Shown here: piece after piece, positions 27,639 to 34,680 of the stretch
Position numbering within the stretch: the first letter of the stretch is position 1
Layout of the letters: each line of letters begins with the position of its first letter
From: a virus
Virus record (IMG/VR): IMGVR_UViG_3300030104_002310
Span: 1 to 57,114 of that record
DNA length: 57,114 nt
Strand: one strand, 5' to 3'
Translations under genes and position numbers: made by a program
Notes under the pieces: generated by a model
Told to the model about the DNA's origin: nothing
The model's input: only the letters and a program-made list of their open reading frames with translations
The model's database searches: none

Positions 27639-28049
27639 ATGCCTATTGAATTGCTGTCCCTTATCGGCGGAGGACTCTCCGGTTTTATCTTTAAATTAAT
27701 TGGTTCTATGGTAGAACGACAGTCGGCTCTTGCTGAGTTGGCTATTAAGACCCAAGCTGCTGCTGATGACTCTGCTGACCGTGCGGAGGCACGGGGAGGT
27801 GCTGGCGGTACGTGGGTACGGCGATTCATTGTTATTACTGTTTTATTTGCAATGGTTGGTGCTCCCTTTATTCTCTCCTTCTTTGGTATCCCTACGTGGG
27901 TCGAAGGTGAGTTTGGTGGTATCTTTGGATTATTTACAGAACAGTTTCATGAAGTCAAAGGATTTCTTCTTGTTACTGAGTTGCGTACAGCCCTGATTGC
28001 TATTATTGGTTTTTATTTTGGGCAGTCCGCTGTCAGTTCAAGGAGATAA
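27639..28049 (+). CDS. Holin-like membrane protein
   Basis: A 136-residue protein with an N-terminal Gly-rich hydrophobic segment (about residues 5-24), a central helical charged stretch, a membrane segment from about 61 to 82 after WVRR, and a third near 112-130. The pattern SxxGGGxSG...E...WVRRFIVITVLF with a late LRTALIAIIGFYFGQSA resembles putative holins of marine phages. Holins form the pores that time lysis. GGGAGGGG before the ATG is a strong signal. No endolysin is adjacent, which weakens the lysis assignment slightly. Confidence 0.65.
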   Translation: MPIELLSLIGGGLSGFIFKLIGSMVERQSALAELAIKTQAAADDSADRAEARGGAGGTWVRRFIVITVLFAMVGAPFILSFFGIPTWVEGEFGGIFGLFTEQFHEVKGFLLVTELRTALIAIIGFYFGQSAVSSRR

Positions 28050-28051
28050 TT

Positions 28052-28231
28052 ATGCCTGTCATGGATGTTATTCCTATTGTAGAACTATTAATTGGTTCCG
28101 GTATTATAGGAATGTTATGGAAAATGAATGTTCAACTTGCTAGTTTGACGGAACAGTTAAAGACTATATTTCGTCGAACAGAAGATCACGAATCACGAAT
28201 TAGAGAAATCGAAAGAGGAAAAGATGCTTAA
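28052..28231 (+). CDS. Small one-span membrane protein, spanin- or holin-accessory-like
   Basis: A 59-residue protein starting at ATG 28052 after AAGGAG. Residues about 5-24 (VIPIVELLIGSGIIGMLWKM) form one membrane segment; the remainder, from SLTEQLKTIFRRTE to the end, is a charged coiled coil. An N-terminal anchor with a periplasmic or cytoplasmic coiled coil is the architecture of i-spanins and of XhlA-like holin helpers. A protein of the same design lies at 53566-53772. The last 8 bases overlap the next gene. Confidence 0.6.
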   Translation: MPVMDVIPIVELLIGSGIIGMLWKMNVQLASLTEQLKTIFRRTEDHESRIREIERGKDA

Positions 28232-28415
28232 TAAAATTAAGAATTTTTTAAAAGATGAACGCGGTATGCAGACCGCTGAGTATATGATTTTAGGCACCAT
28301 TATGGGTGCTGGCTCAATTGGAGCAGTTAAGGCTGTCCGTGATGGGCAGACCGCTAAATTCGAGGAAATGACTGAAGCACTTAACACTAGTGCTGATGGA
28401 ACTATTGGAGGTTAA
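28224..28415 (+). CDS. Flp/type IVb prepilin-like protein
   Basis: A 63-residue protein with a positively charged N-terminus, then DERG followed by MQTAEYMILG, then a short hydrophobic helix (to about residue 38) and a polar tail. Class III signal peptides of Flp (Tad) pilins are cut after Gly, leaving Glu at +5 and Tyr at +6; here both are exactly in place (G, then M-Q-T-A-E-Y). The size also fits Flp pilins. I see no prepilin peptidase or Tad genes, so processing would need host enzymes. It could block host pili against further phages, take part in adsorption, or only mimic the fold by chance. It sits in the membrane/lysis group. Confidence 0.6.
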   Translation: MLNKIKNFLKDERGMQTAEYMILGTIMGAGSIGAVKAVRDGQTAKFEEMTEALNTSADGTIGG

Positions 28416-28417
28416 CT

Positions 28418-28513
28418 ATGCCTAATTTTAAAGGAAAAAAGACTAGTAAAGCTAAAGTTAAAAAAGTTAAGACGGTTCCTAAACCTAAGGCAAAAAAAGT
28501 AAAGAGGTATTAA
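28418..28513 (+). CDS. 31-residue lysine-rich peptide
   Basis: Starts at ATG 28418 two bases after the previous stop, with a GGAGG signal, and ends directly before the next ATG (TAAATG). About 14 of 31 residues are Lys or Arg, with a PKPKAKK segment. It probably binds DNA or RNA by charge, or neutralises packaged DNA. It belongs to a family-like group of tiny basic proteins in this region. No homologue recognised. Confidence 0.55.
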   Translation: MPNFKGKKTSKAKVKKVKTVPKPKAKKVKRY

Positions 28514-30058
28514 ATGAGTAAAGCAACAAGACAAAGCCACGGTATAGATGGTTTAATGACTATGACTATTAGCGGTACTATTAATAGTCCTACCCCGGCT
28601 GCTCCACAAAAAGGACCGTGGTTTTCTCTTAAACAAAATCATAACGACTTATTAGCTCGGGGTACTGAAGCTTATATTTTGTCTTACAGAGAAAACACTC
28701 TTGCTGCTTTACCCACTACTGGAAAAACGGGAGCAGCTAAATGGGTAATTCCTCAGATGTGGGAACGAGAATGGAATCCGCGTTTAGGAGTATCGATTAC
28801 TCCTTTAGATTTTAATAGTGAAAGCGATGGGACTAAACTTGTCCCTGAGTTGTGGTTAAAACCAGAAAATATTTTATTAACTACTGATGGAACTAAAGTA
28901 ACTTCTTGGGAAGATTCTTCAGCTACTCCACAAAACTGGGACGCAGCTACTAACGATGAACCGCCTATTTCAACTGTTGAAAATGCTAATAGGTTTGCCG
29001 GTCCTTCTGGAAACGGAGTAAATAATAGCGGAACTTATTTAAACGCCTTAACCGACATGTTTGATCTTCCCCCAGCAAGCGGCGGTACTCCCCAAAGCGG
29101 GTTTTTAATGTATTTTGTAGTTAAATTTGATTCACCTAATAACGTAACTGCTAATCAAACTTTATTTGCTTGTGGTTCAAACGTAGCTACTACAGAGTGG
29201 AGAATATTTGCTAACAACTTCGATGGATTTGGAAGGGGTGATGTCGTTATTGAAGCTAAAGGAACTGTAGAATACACTGCTTCTAATGCTATTGCTGCTA
29301 ACGGAAATGACCCTACTATTATAGGTGTTGCTAGAACAACAGATGGTACTTTTGTATGCCGTGTTAACGGGGCTAACAAAACTTTTACTCATACTTCAGG
29401 AAGTGCTTTTCCTGACGTTGGTAACTTTGGTACTTCTAGTAGTTTAATATCCACTTTAAACACTATATCCCCTACTGAATCAAATGTATTAAAAGGTACT
29501 CTTCTTGAAGCTTTTTACGTAAGAGAAAAAAATACCGCAGCCCTACAAGCAACTAATATTTCAGAGTTTTCTGGAGAAGCAACAGCAGGAGGAACAATAA
29601 CAATAATTTCTAGTGACGGTACTGAAATTACTTATGCTGCCTATGCCTCTGGAGGAGGTGCCGCTAACGGTCAGCTTGATCCAAAAGGACGAGTAAAATT
29701 CCTTACTGACGCTAATACGACTACACAAGCAGCTAACCTTGTTGCTGCAATAAATGATACTACTAACGGCCACGGTGCTAAAATTACTGCATCAAATGGC
29801 GGTTCTAATCTTGTTATTTTGCAGCAAGCTTCTTTGGGAGCAGCAGGTAATACACCTATTACTATTACCGGCTTGCCTACATTAAATTTTAATGCATCCT
29901 ATAAATCCAGATTTCAAAACGGAGCAGCCGGAATTAATGTTCTTGATATGGAAAAAATTGAAAGTTATTTAGGGCACAAATTTGGTATTGCTTTACCAGA
30001 TGCTCACCCTTATTCTAAAAAGTACAAAAGAAAATCTGCTATTGAAGCAGTAGTTTAA
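28514..30058 (+). CDS. Concanavalin/LamG-like lectin protein with inserted repeat module
   Basis: A 514-residue protein. From about residue 112 the ELWLKPENI...TDGTKVTSWEDSS pattern and later GFLMYFVVKFD and DGTFVCRVNGA strands match the jelly-roll (LamG/concanavalin-like) proteins of marine phages, which often bind sugars. Such domains normally run from a final EAFYVREK-type strand directly into ESYLGHKFGI and HPYS. Here one copy of the module found in tail tube B (about residues 360-450) lies between those two parts, as if inserted. A 21-base stretch at 29614-29634 is identical to 12489-12509 in that gene. Probable receptor or glycan-binding virion protein. Confidence 0.7.
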   Translation: MSKATRQSHGIDGLMTMTISGTINSPTPAAPQKGPWFSLKQNHNDLLARGTEAYILSYRENTLAALPTTGKTGAAKWVIPQMWEREWNPRLGVSITPLDFNSESDGTKLVPELWLKPENILLTTDGTKVTSWEDSSATPQNWDAATNDEPPISTVENANRFAGPSGNGVNNSGTYLNALTDMFDLPPASGGTPQSGFLMYFVVKFDSPNNVTANQTLFACGSNVATTEWRIFANNFDGFGRGDVVIEAKGTVEYTASNAIAANGNDPTIIGVARTTDGTFVCRVNGANKTFTHTSGSAFPDVGNFGTSSSLISTLNTISPTESNVLKGTLLEAFYVREKNTAALQATNISEFSGEATAGGTITIISSDGTEITYAAYASGGGAANGQLDPKGRVKFLTDANTTTQAANLVAAINDTTNGHGAKITASNGGSNLVILQQASLGAAGNTPITITGLPTLNFNASYKSRFQNGAAGINVLDMEKIESYLGHKFGIALPDAHPYSKKYKRKSAIEAVV

Positions 30059-30072
30059 CGAAAGGTATTAAA

Positions 30073-30222
30073 GTGGCTAAAGAAGAAAAAAAGAAAAAAG
30101 CAGGTAAATCTGCTGCACGACCTAATAAATTAAAGGCTATTAGAAAATTAGCTGGCCGAAGAGCAGCTTCAAATAAAAACAGAGCAGCCCAGCGAAGCCG
30201 CACTAAGGGCGGAAGCCGGTAA
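30073..30222 (+). CDS. 49-residue Lys/Arg-rich protein (GTG start)
   Basis: Starts at GTG 30073, with AAAGG 7 bases upstream, and reads MAKEEKKKKAGKSAARP..., ending in RTKGGSR. About 19 of 49 residues are basic. Too short for usual gene calls but well placed between two genes with normal spacing. Probably a nucleic-acid-binding virion or packaging accessory protein; function unknown. Confidence 0.55.
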   Translation: MAKEEKKKKAGKSAARPNKLKAIRKLAGRRAASNKNRAAQRSRTKGGSR

Positions 30223-30235
30223 ATAAGGAGAAATC

Positions 30236-30688
30236 ATGTCATCTACAATCACACCAGCTACACTTACTGTGACTCACAGCGAGTCCGTGACCCTTAACGG
30301 GGTTGACCGTGGGGTTACTAATACATTAACGATTGCTTCAATTAACGAAATTGATCACCGAATCGTGTCTGTCGATACGTCGGCAGCTAGGACGCTTCTT
30401 ACTCTCGGTGCTACCGTGGGTGCTGGGGCATTTATTAAAGCTAATATCAAGTATATTAGAATTACTAACAAAGACAATACTAACTACGTTACCTTGGGTA
30501 TGTTAGACACTAGCGGTGACACCGCTTATGTTAAGCTTGAAGCAGGTCAGACTTTTTGTATGTACAACGACGATCTTGAAGCTAAGACCGATGGAGCAGC
30601 TTGGGCAGCATGGTCTGAGATTGATACGTTTAATGCTCAGGCCAACACTGCTGACGTTGACTTAGAGGTATTTGTCGCATCTACTTAA
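30236..30688 (+). CDS. Small beta-rich probable virion protein
   Basis: A 150-residue Thr/Ala/Val-rich protein starting after AAGGAG. It alternates short beta strands (TLTVTHSESVTL, KYIRITNKDNTNYVTLGML) and has a late GQTFCMYNDD segment. This NTNYVxLG...LxAGQ...YND pattern is common in small head- or tail-decoration proteins of marine phages. Codons look more optimised than average, suggesting high expression. Role is inferred from composition and position. Confidence 0.6.
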   Translation: MSSTITPATLTVTHSESVTLNGVDRGVTNTLTIASINEIDHRIVSVDTSAARTLLTLGATVGAGAFIKANIKYIRITNKDNTNYVTLGMLDTSGDTAYVKLEAGQTFCMYNDDLEAKTDGAAWAAWSEIDTFNAQANTADVDLEVFVAST

Positions 30689-30697
30689 TGGAGAGCT

Positions 30698-30898
30698 ATG
30701 AGTAATATCTCAGCACTAAAAAATAAATTAATTAATAGATTGTCAGAAGATCTTGATGACGAATCTAAATGCACACCCGGTCTTTATCAGGTTGTGTGCC
30801 GTGTGATTGTTGATTTTAAAGATGAAATTGATCTTGAGGGCATTGAACAAACTGTTAATAAGATGTCTTTAGATCCTCCGTTTAAATTTGGGACTTAA
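30698..30898 (+). CDS. Candidate small terminase subunit (T7 gp18-like)
   Basis: A 66-residue helical protein: MSNISALKNKLINRLSEDLD, then TPGLYQVVCRVIVDFKDEIDLEG. T7-like small terminases have an N-terminal helix followed by a (S/A)PxLYxxxxxxLxD block, which this resembles, and the large terminase follows about 800 bases later. It is shorter than T7 gp18 (89 residues) and the similarity is slight, so the call is tentative. GGAG precedes the ATG. Four small basic genes separate it from the large subunit. Confidence 0.45.
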   Translation: MSNISALKNKLINRLSEDLDDESKCTPGLYQVVCRVIVDFKDEIDLEGIEQTVNKMSLDPPFKFGT

Positions 30899-30916
30899 TT
30901 GTTCGCTACCTTGGTT

Positions 30917-30974
30917 CTGTTGAACTTACCAACAGGGCCAGTCAGACCCACCTTGGGGTAAAATCCAAGGTGGG
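30917..30974 (+). promoter_or_regulatory. Two adjacent hairpins in a 92-base gap
   Basis: CTGTTG (30917-30922) pairs with CAACAG (30930-30935), and CCCACCTTGG (30947-30956) pairs perfectly over 10 bp with CCAAGGTGGG (30965-30974) around an eight-base loop. No T-run follows. A further ACCTTGG copy at 30908-30914 could compete for the second stem's 3' arm. Possible terminator, processing site or switch at the start of the packaging block. Confidence 0.55.
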
Positions 30975-30990
30975 CATTCAAGGAGATACT

Positions 30991-31245
30991 ATGCCAGCAG
31001 GAAAAAAGAATTCTAAATATTACTACGATAGAAATCCTAAATCAAAAGAAAAGAAAAAATCTTATGACACTTCTTATCATAGTACACCAGCACGTAAAAA
31101 GTATCGAGCAAAGTTAAACGCTGCTAACCGTAAGGCAGGTACTTATGGTAACGGCGATGGTAAAGATATGTCCCACACTAAATCGGGGCGTATCGTTAAA
31201 GAAAAGGCTTCCCGCAATCGGGCTAGAAACAGAGGTCGTAAATGA
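30991..31245 (+). CDS. Small basic protein of the degenerate-HNH-like phage type
   Basis: An 84-residue protein with start ATG 30991 chosen for its AAGGAG signal. It reads MPAGKKNSKYYYDRNPKSKE and later YHSTPARKKYRAKLNAANRKAG, GDGKDMSH and RNRARNRGRK. This layout, with a YHxxPxxxxxRAxxNxAxR helix, a GDGKDxxH strand and an RNRxRxRGRK end, is known in many marine phages, where the central part recalls an HNH fold. Here the HNH histidines are mostly missing, so nuclease activity is unlikely and a DNA-binding or head-associated role is more probable. Confidence 0.65.
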   Translation: MPAGKKNSKYYYDRNPKSKEKKKSYDTSYHSTPARKKYRAKLNAANRKAGTYGNGDGKDMSHTKSGRIVKEKASRNRARNRGRK

Positions 31246-31391
31246 GTTTATATCGTAATATCCATAAAAAAAGAAAAAGCGGAAAACCCATGAGAAAAAA
31301 GGGAGCTAAAGGTGCCCCCAGTGATCAGGACTTTAAGAATGCGGCTAAGACCGCCAAGAAAAGAAAGCCTAAGAAAAATGGGAAAAAGTAA
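31242..31391 (+). CDS. 49-residue MSLYRNIHKKRK-type basic protein
   Basis: Starts at ATG 31242 in an ATGA overlap with the previous stop. It begins MSLYRNIHKKRKSGKPMRKK, a start I recognise from tiny basic proteins of marine T7- and T4-like phages, and ends in a lysine-rich tail. About 22 of its 49 residues are basic. Function not known; probably binds nucleic acid. It overlaps the next short gene by 14 bases. Confidence 0.6.
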   Translation: MSLYRNIHKKRKSGKPMRKKGAKGAPSDQDFKNAAKTAKKRKPKKNGKK

Positions 31392-31494
31392 ATTTAAATG
31401 TGCGTGTGGCACCACTACTCGAAACACCGGCAAAGATGTTAAGAAACTATTAGCACCACGTAAGGAGAAGTCCTATGGCAAAAAGAAAAAGTAA
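31378..31494 (+). CDS. 38-residue basic protein with CxC
   Basis: ATG 31378 lies within the end of the previous gene in another frame. It encodes MGKSKFKCACGTTTRNTGKD and ends SYGKKKK. The CAC group could be half of a zinc site. There is no strong ribosome-binding sequence, but AAGAAAAA precedes the ATG and translation could be coupled. The end overlaps the next gene by 20 bases. Supported mainly by the chain of overlapping small genes. Confidence 0.45.
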   Translation: MGKSKFKCACGTTTRNTGKDVKKLLAPRKEKSYGKKKK

Positions 31495-31738
31495 AGGAGC
31501 CATGAAAGGTTGTAATATCGGTAATGGCTGTAAAAGCAAAAAGGGTGGTCTTACTGCAAAAGGCCGTCGAATGATTAACCGTAAAACTGGCTCTAAGCTT
31601 AAAGCCCCTCAGCCCGGTGGTGGTTCTCGTAAGAAAAGTTACTGCGCTCGGTCTGCCGGTCAAATGAAAAAGTTCCCTAAAGCTGCTAAAGATCCTAACA
31701 GCCGTTTACGAAAAGCAAGGCGAAGGTGGAAATGTTAA
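31475..31738 (+). CDS. Basic small protein of the DUF6321-like type
   Basis: An 87-residue protein, start ATG 31475 after AAGGAG. It contains GLTAKGRRMINRKTGSKLKAP, then KKSYCARSAGQMKK and a final DPNSRLRKARRRWKC. This order of LTAKGRxxxNRxTGSxLKAP, SFCARxxG, and RxxxAxxRWxC is shared with a conserved phage family usually found near terminase genes (which I recall as DUF6321). The four cysteines may bind zinc. Role unknown; position suggests packaging or head completion. It abuts the large terminase start. Confidence 0.7.
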   Translation: MAKRKSKGAMKGCNIGNGCKSKKGGLTAKGRRMINRKTGSKLKAPQPGGGSRKKSYCARSAGQMKKFPKAAKDPNSRLRKARRRWKC

Positions 31739-33433
31739 ATGAATATACCCCAAGAAATGACTGAAGATTTTAGGAACCACTTGTGGGCCTGCTTTAAGTA
31801 TCTAGGTTTGGGGGAGCCTACGCCATTACAATACGCTATGGCCGAGAAATTACAAAACGGCCCTGATGGTTTTCAGCTTCAGGCTGGCCGTGGTGCTGGT
31901 AAATCTGTGTTAACGGCTTGCTTTGCATCATGGTTGCTTCTTAAAGATCCTAATACAACTGTAATGGTTATGTCAGCTACGGCCAATAAGTCTACTGAGT
32001 TTATTTCTATGACTCGTCGTATTTTGTCCCTTGTCCCGTATTGTCAACATATGGAACCCGGTCCTAATACCAAAGATAATGCCTTTGGGTTTAACGTAGA
32101 GAACAGAACTACACACGGTCAGGATATGAGTTGCTTTGCTCGTGGTGTCACGGGGCAGATAACGGGGTCACACGCTGATTGGGTAATTCTAGATGATGTA
32201 GAGATTGAAAAGAACTCAGAGACAGCAGAGAGCCGTGAGCGGCTTCTCACAAAGGTCTGGGAGATTGAACAGATTCGTAATCCCGGAGAAGGTGGTGTAC
32301 GCATTCTGGGTACGCCTCAGACCTCTGAGTCTATCTACCGTAAGATGGCTGACGGCTATCCAATCCACAAGTTCCCTGCACTGATGCCTGATCCTATGGC
32401 TGAAGGTCAGATTGAGAACTGTGCTGATTATATCCTTGAATTAGATCTACAGCCCGGAGAGTCTACCCAACCTGAGAGATTCCCGTTAGATCTTTTAATC
32501 GAACGTAAAGCAAAAGTTGGGCCTAAGTTGTTTTCTTTGCATTACCATCTTGATACAACTCTAGCGGATGCTGAAAGGTATCCCCTTAAGTTAGCTGATT
32601 TAGTGGTATTAGATCTTGACTACGAAGTAGCCCCTGAAAAAGTCGTGTGGGCTTCAAAACAAATTAATAAGTCTATGCCCTCCTTTGGGTTAAGTGGAGA
32701 TGTGATTTATGAGCCTATGTGGATTTCCCAAAATTATGAGCCTTATGTCCAAAAAGTCATGCACATTGACCCTAGTGGAAGAGGTGCTGACGAAACAGCC
32801 ATATGCTGTAGTGGCTATCTTAATGGTTATGTTTATATTATGGAGCTTCTTGGCTACGATGGCGGTTACGACGAAGGGACGCTCAAAAAAATCGTCCAAG
32901 TCGCAATCGAAACGGATGTAAAATTAATTCGATTTGAGTCTAACTGGGGTGACGCTATGTTTGGTCAGATCCTGCTACCCGTCATGCAGCGCATGGGGTG
33001 TAAGGCAGGCATCGAAGAGTACCGAGTCACCGGAAATAAGAATAAAAGAATTATTGATACTCTTGAACCAGTCATGAATTCACACCGTTTAATTATAGAC
33101 CGAAAGTCTATCCGTCAGGAAAAGACCCAGAGGCAGCTTACCCGTATTACAGAAGTACGTGGGAGCCTTGCTCACGATGACCGCGTAGACGCACTAGCAG
33201 CCTCTGTGAGCTATTGGGAAGAAGCAATGGGGGTCAACGTCGATAAGATGATTGAAACGTCTGAGATCGCCCGTCAGGAGGCCGTAGTAAAAGACTGGAT
33301 GGATGACGAAAGGCGTATTATGGCTATTGCTTATGATCGCACTATTGGTAACGTAGAAGTTAACGGTAAGGAATTTCGGATGCAGACTCCTAAACCGTTT
33401 AGAAATAGGTTGTTAAGGAAATTTAAACGATGA
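31739..33433 (+). CDS. Terminase large subunit (T7 gp19-like packaging motor)
   Basis: ATPase and nuclease that cuts concatemers and pumps DNA into the procapsid. The 564 residues include a Walker A loop GRGAGKSV (about residue 50), a Walker B DWVILDDVE (about 141-149), and a C-terminal RNase H-fold nuclease with HIDPSGRGADET (about 341) and HDDRVDALA (about 480), which carry acidic metal-binding residues. All key residues look intact and the length fits the family (T7 gp19 is 586). The ATG directly follows the previous stop. The end overlaps the next gene by ATGA. Unlike in T7, it precedes rather than follows the internal virion genes. Confidence 0.95.
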   Translation: MNIPQEMTEDFRNHLWACFKYLGLGEPTPLQYAMAEKLQNGPDGFQLQAGRGAGKSVLTACFASWLLLKDPNTTVMVMSATANKSTEFISMTRRILSLVPYCQHMEPGPNTKDNAFGFNVENRTTHGQDMSCFARGVTGQITGSHADWVILDDVEIEKNSETAESRERLLTKVWEIEQIRNPGEGGVRILGTPQTSESIYRKMADGYPIHKFPALMPDPMAEGQIENCADYILELDLQPGESTQPERFPLDLLIERKAKVGPKLFSLHYHLDTTLADAERYPLKLADLVVLDLDYEVAPEKVVWASKQINKSMPSFGLSGDVIYEPMWISQNYEPYVQKVMHIDPSGRGADETAICCSGYLNGYVYIMELLGYDGGYDEGTLKKIVQVAIETDVKLIRFESNWGDAMFGQILLPVMQRMGCKAGIEEYRVTGNKNKRIIDTLEPVMNSHRLIIDRKSIRQEKTQRQLTRITEVRGSLAHDDRVDALAASVSYWEEAMGVNVDKMIETSEIARQEAVVKDWMDDERRIMAIAYDRTIGNVEVNGKEFRMQTPKPFRNRLLRKFKR

Positions 33434-33921
33434 GAATTGTGACCGGCATAGGACCGAGAGTCGGTTCTTCTTTTGTAATGAAATCCCTTAGGGATGCGGG
33501 TCTTCCTGTAATAGGCAGGAAATTCTGGGAGTTTACGGCCAAGGACGAAAACCCAGACGGTTATTGGGAACCCCATCCTATTGAAACAAAGAAAAACATT
33601 TATACCGATAAATGGAAAAATAAAGTTGTAAAAATTTGGCCTAGCGTGTTGCTAAAAACCCCAGTATATAACATAGATCGTATGGTTGTCTTAGAAAGAC
33701 AAGATAGACAACGACAAGAAGAGAGTGTCACTAGGGTTCACAAGAAAGAACAAGAACTAGTAAGTTATGATTCTCCTTTTAATCCTATCACTGACATTAT
33801 TGATTGGTCTAGGTGGTGTCTATCAAGAGCATTAGAAGAAGCTAACTATCCCATACTTAGGGTGTATACTGAGGATCTTTCTAATAATATAAATAAGATA
33901 ATTGAATTTATGGAGAAATAA
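33430..33921 (+). CDS. Sulfotransferase-like P-loop protein
   Basis: A 163-residue protein. It begins with a beta strand and the loop GIGPRVGSSF, which resembles the 5'-phosphosulfate loop (GxxRSGTS) of sulfotransferases though RSGT is RVGS here. NPDGYWE (about residue 41) and the ending YTEDLSNNINKIIEFM match the later NxxGYxE and YEDL...FL patterns of that fold. A sulfate-donor-dependent modification of a surface sugar or tail component is possible, but with the altered loop activity is uncertain. It starts in an ATGA overlap with terminase and ends 1 base before the next ATG. Confidence 0.55.
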   Translation: MRIVTGIGPRVGSSFVMKSLRDAGLPVIGRKFWEFTAKDENPDGYWEPHPIETKKNIYTDKWKNKVVKIWPSVLLKTPVYNIDRMVVLERQDRQRQEESVTRVHKKEQELVSYDSPFNPITDIIDWSRWCLSRALEEANYPILRVYTEDLSNNINKIIEFMEK

Positions 33922-33922
33922 T

Positions 33923-34669
33923 ATGGGTGTAGGAATTGCTATGGGAGCCGCCGCTATTGGCATGGGAGTTATGGGTGCTATTAGTGCCAATGACGCAGCG
34001 TCAGCAGAAAATGCGGCAAGAACGGCTCAGTATGTACATCAAACTAGTAGAGAAACTTGGCAATACGGTGAAGCTTCATGGGCTACTGCCCAACAAAACG
34101 CAAATCGATGGATGCAAAATCAAGTTAATATGGAAGCAGCGGCTAGAAATTATGGTTTAAATCAAATAGCTTTAGCTAAAACTACAGAAGCCAGAAGAAA
34201 ACAAATTAGTAGAGCACAAAAAACTCAAACAGCTTCTGTTACTTCTTCATTAAATAGTAAAGTAGGTCTTAACTCAGGTACAGCCGAACGCATTCTTAAA
34301 CAAATGGAATTACAGGGTGCTGAAAATTGGTCTAATGAATTTAAAACAAAACTTAATTCACAAAGACAACTCAAACAACAGTATGATAACAACATTAGAC
34401 AAGGTAGTGATTTAGGTTATAATGTACTCGGCCCTTATCAGCCCGGACTTCCGCCTCAAATGCAGAATGTTGGTATGGCTACTATGATGGGTGGTATCCA
34501 AGGAGCCGCTCAGGGTATCCAGATGGTTGGTGGTATCATGGGTGCCATGAACAGTTATCAGCAATGGTCTGCTGGAGGTGCCGGTGGTGGCGGTGATTTA
34601 GGAACACTAGGTAATGCAGCAGCGTCCGATTCTACAGGCGATGCCTATATGGCAGCAATGGGATTCTAA
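33923..34669 (+). CDS. Internal virion protein, T7 gp14-like
   Basis: The 248-residue product from ATG 33923 (GGAGA 8 bases upstream) starts with a hydrophobic Gly/Ala/Met-rich segment (GVGIAMGAAAIGMGVMGAIS), followed by a Gln/Ala/Asn-rich helical region and a Gly-rich end. This composition and place match T7 gp14, which leaves the virion first and forms an outer membrane channel for DNA entry. A Gly/Met-rich hydrophobic stretch (about residues 175-205) may be a second membrane-active part. It is followed by two very large internal proteins as in T7 (gp15, gp16). Confidence 0.72.
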   Translation: MGVGIAMGAAAIGMGVMGAISANDAASAENAARTAQYVHQTSRETWQYGEASWATAQQNANRWMQNQVNMEAAARNYGLNQIALAKTTEARRKQISRAQKTQTASVTSSLNSKVGLNSGTAERILKQMELQGAENWSNEFKTKLNSQRQLKQQYDNNIRQGSDLGYNVLGPYQPGLPPQMQNVGMATMMGGIQGAAQGIQMVGGIMGAMNSYQQWSAGGAGGGGDLGTLGNAAASDSTGDAYMAAMGF

Positions 34670-34680
34670 GGAGATAAACA

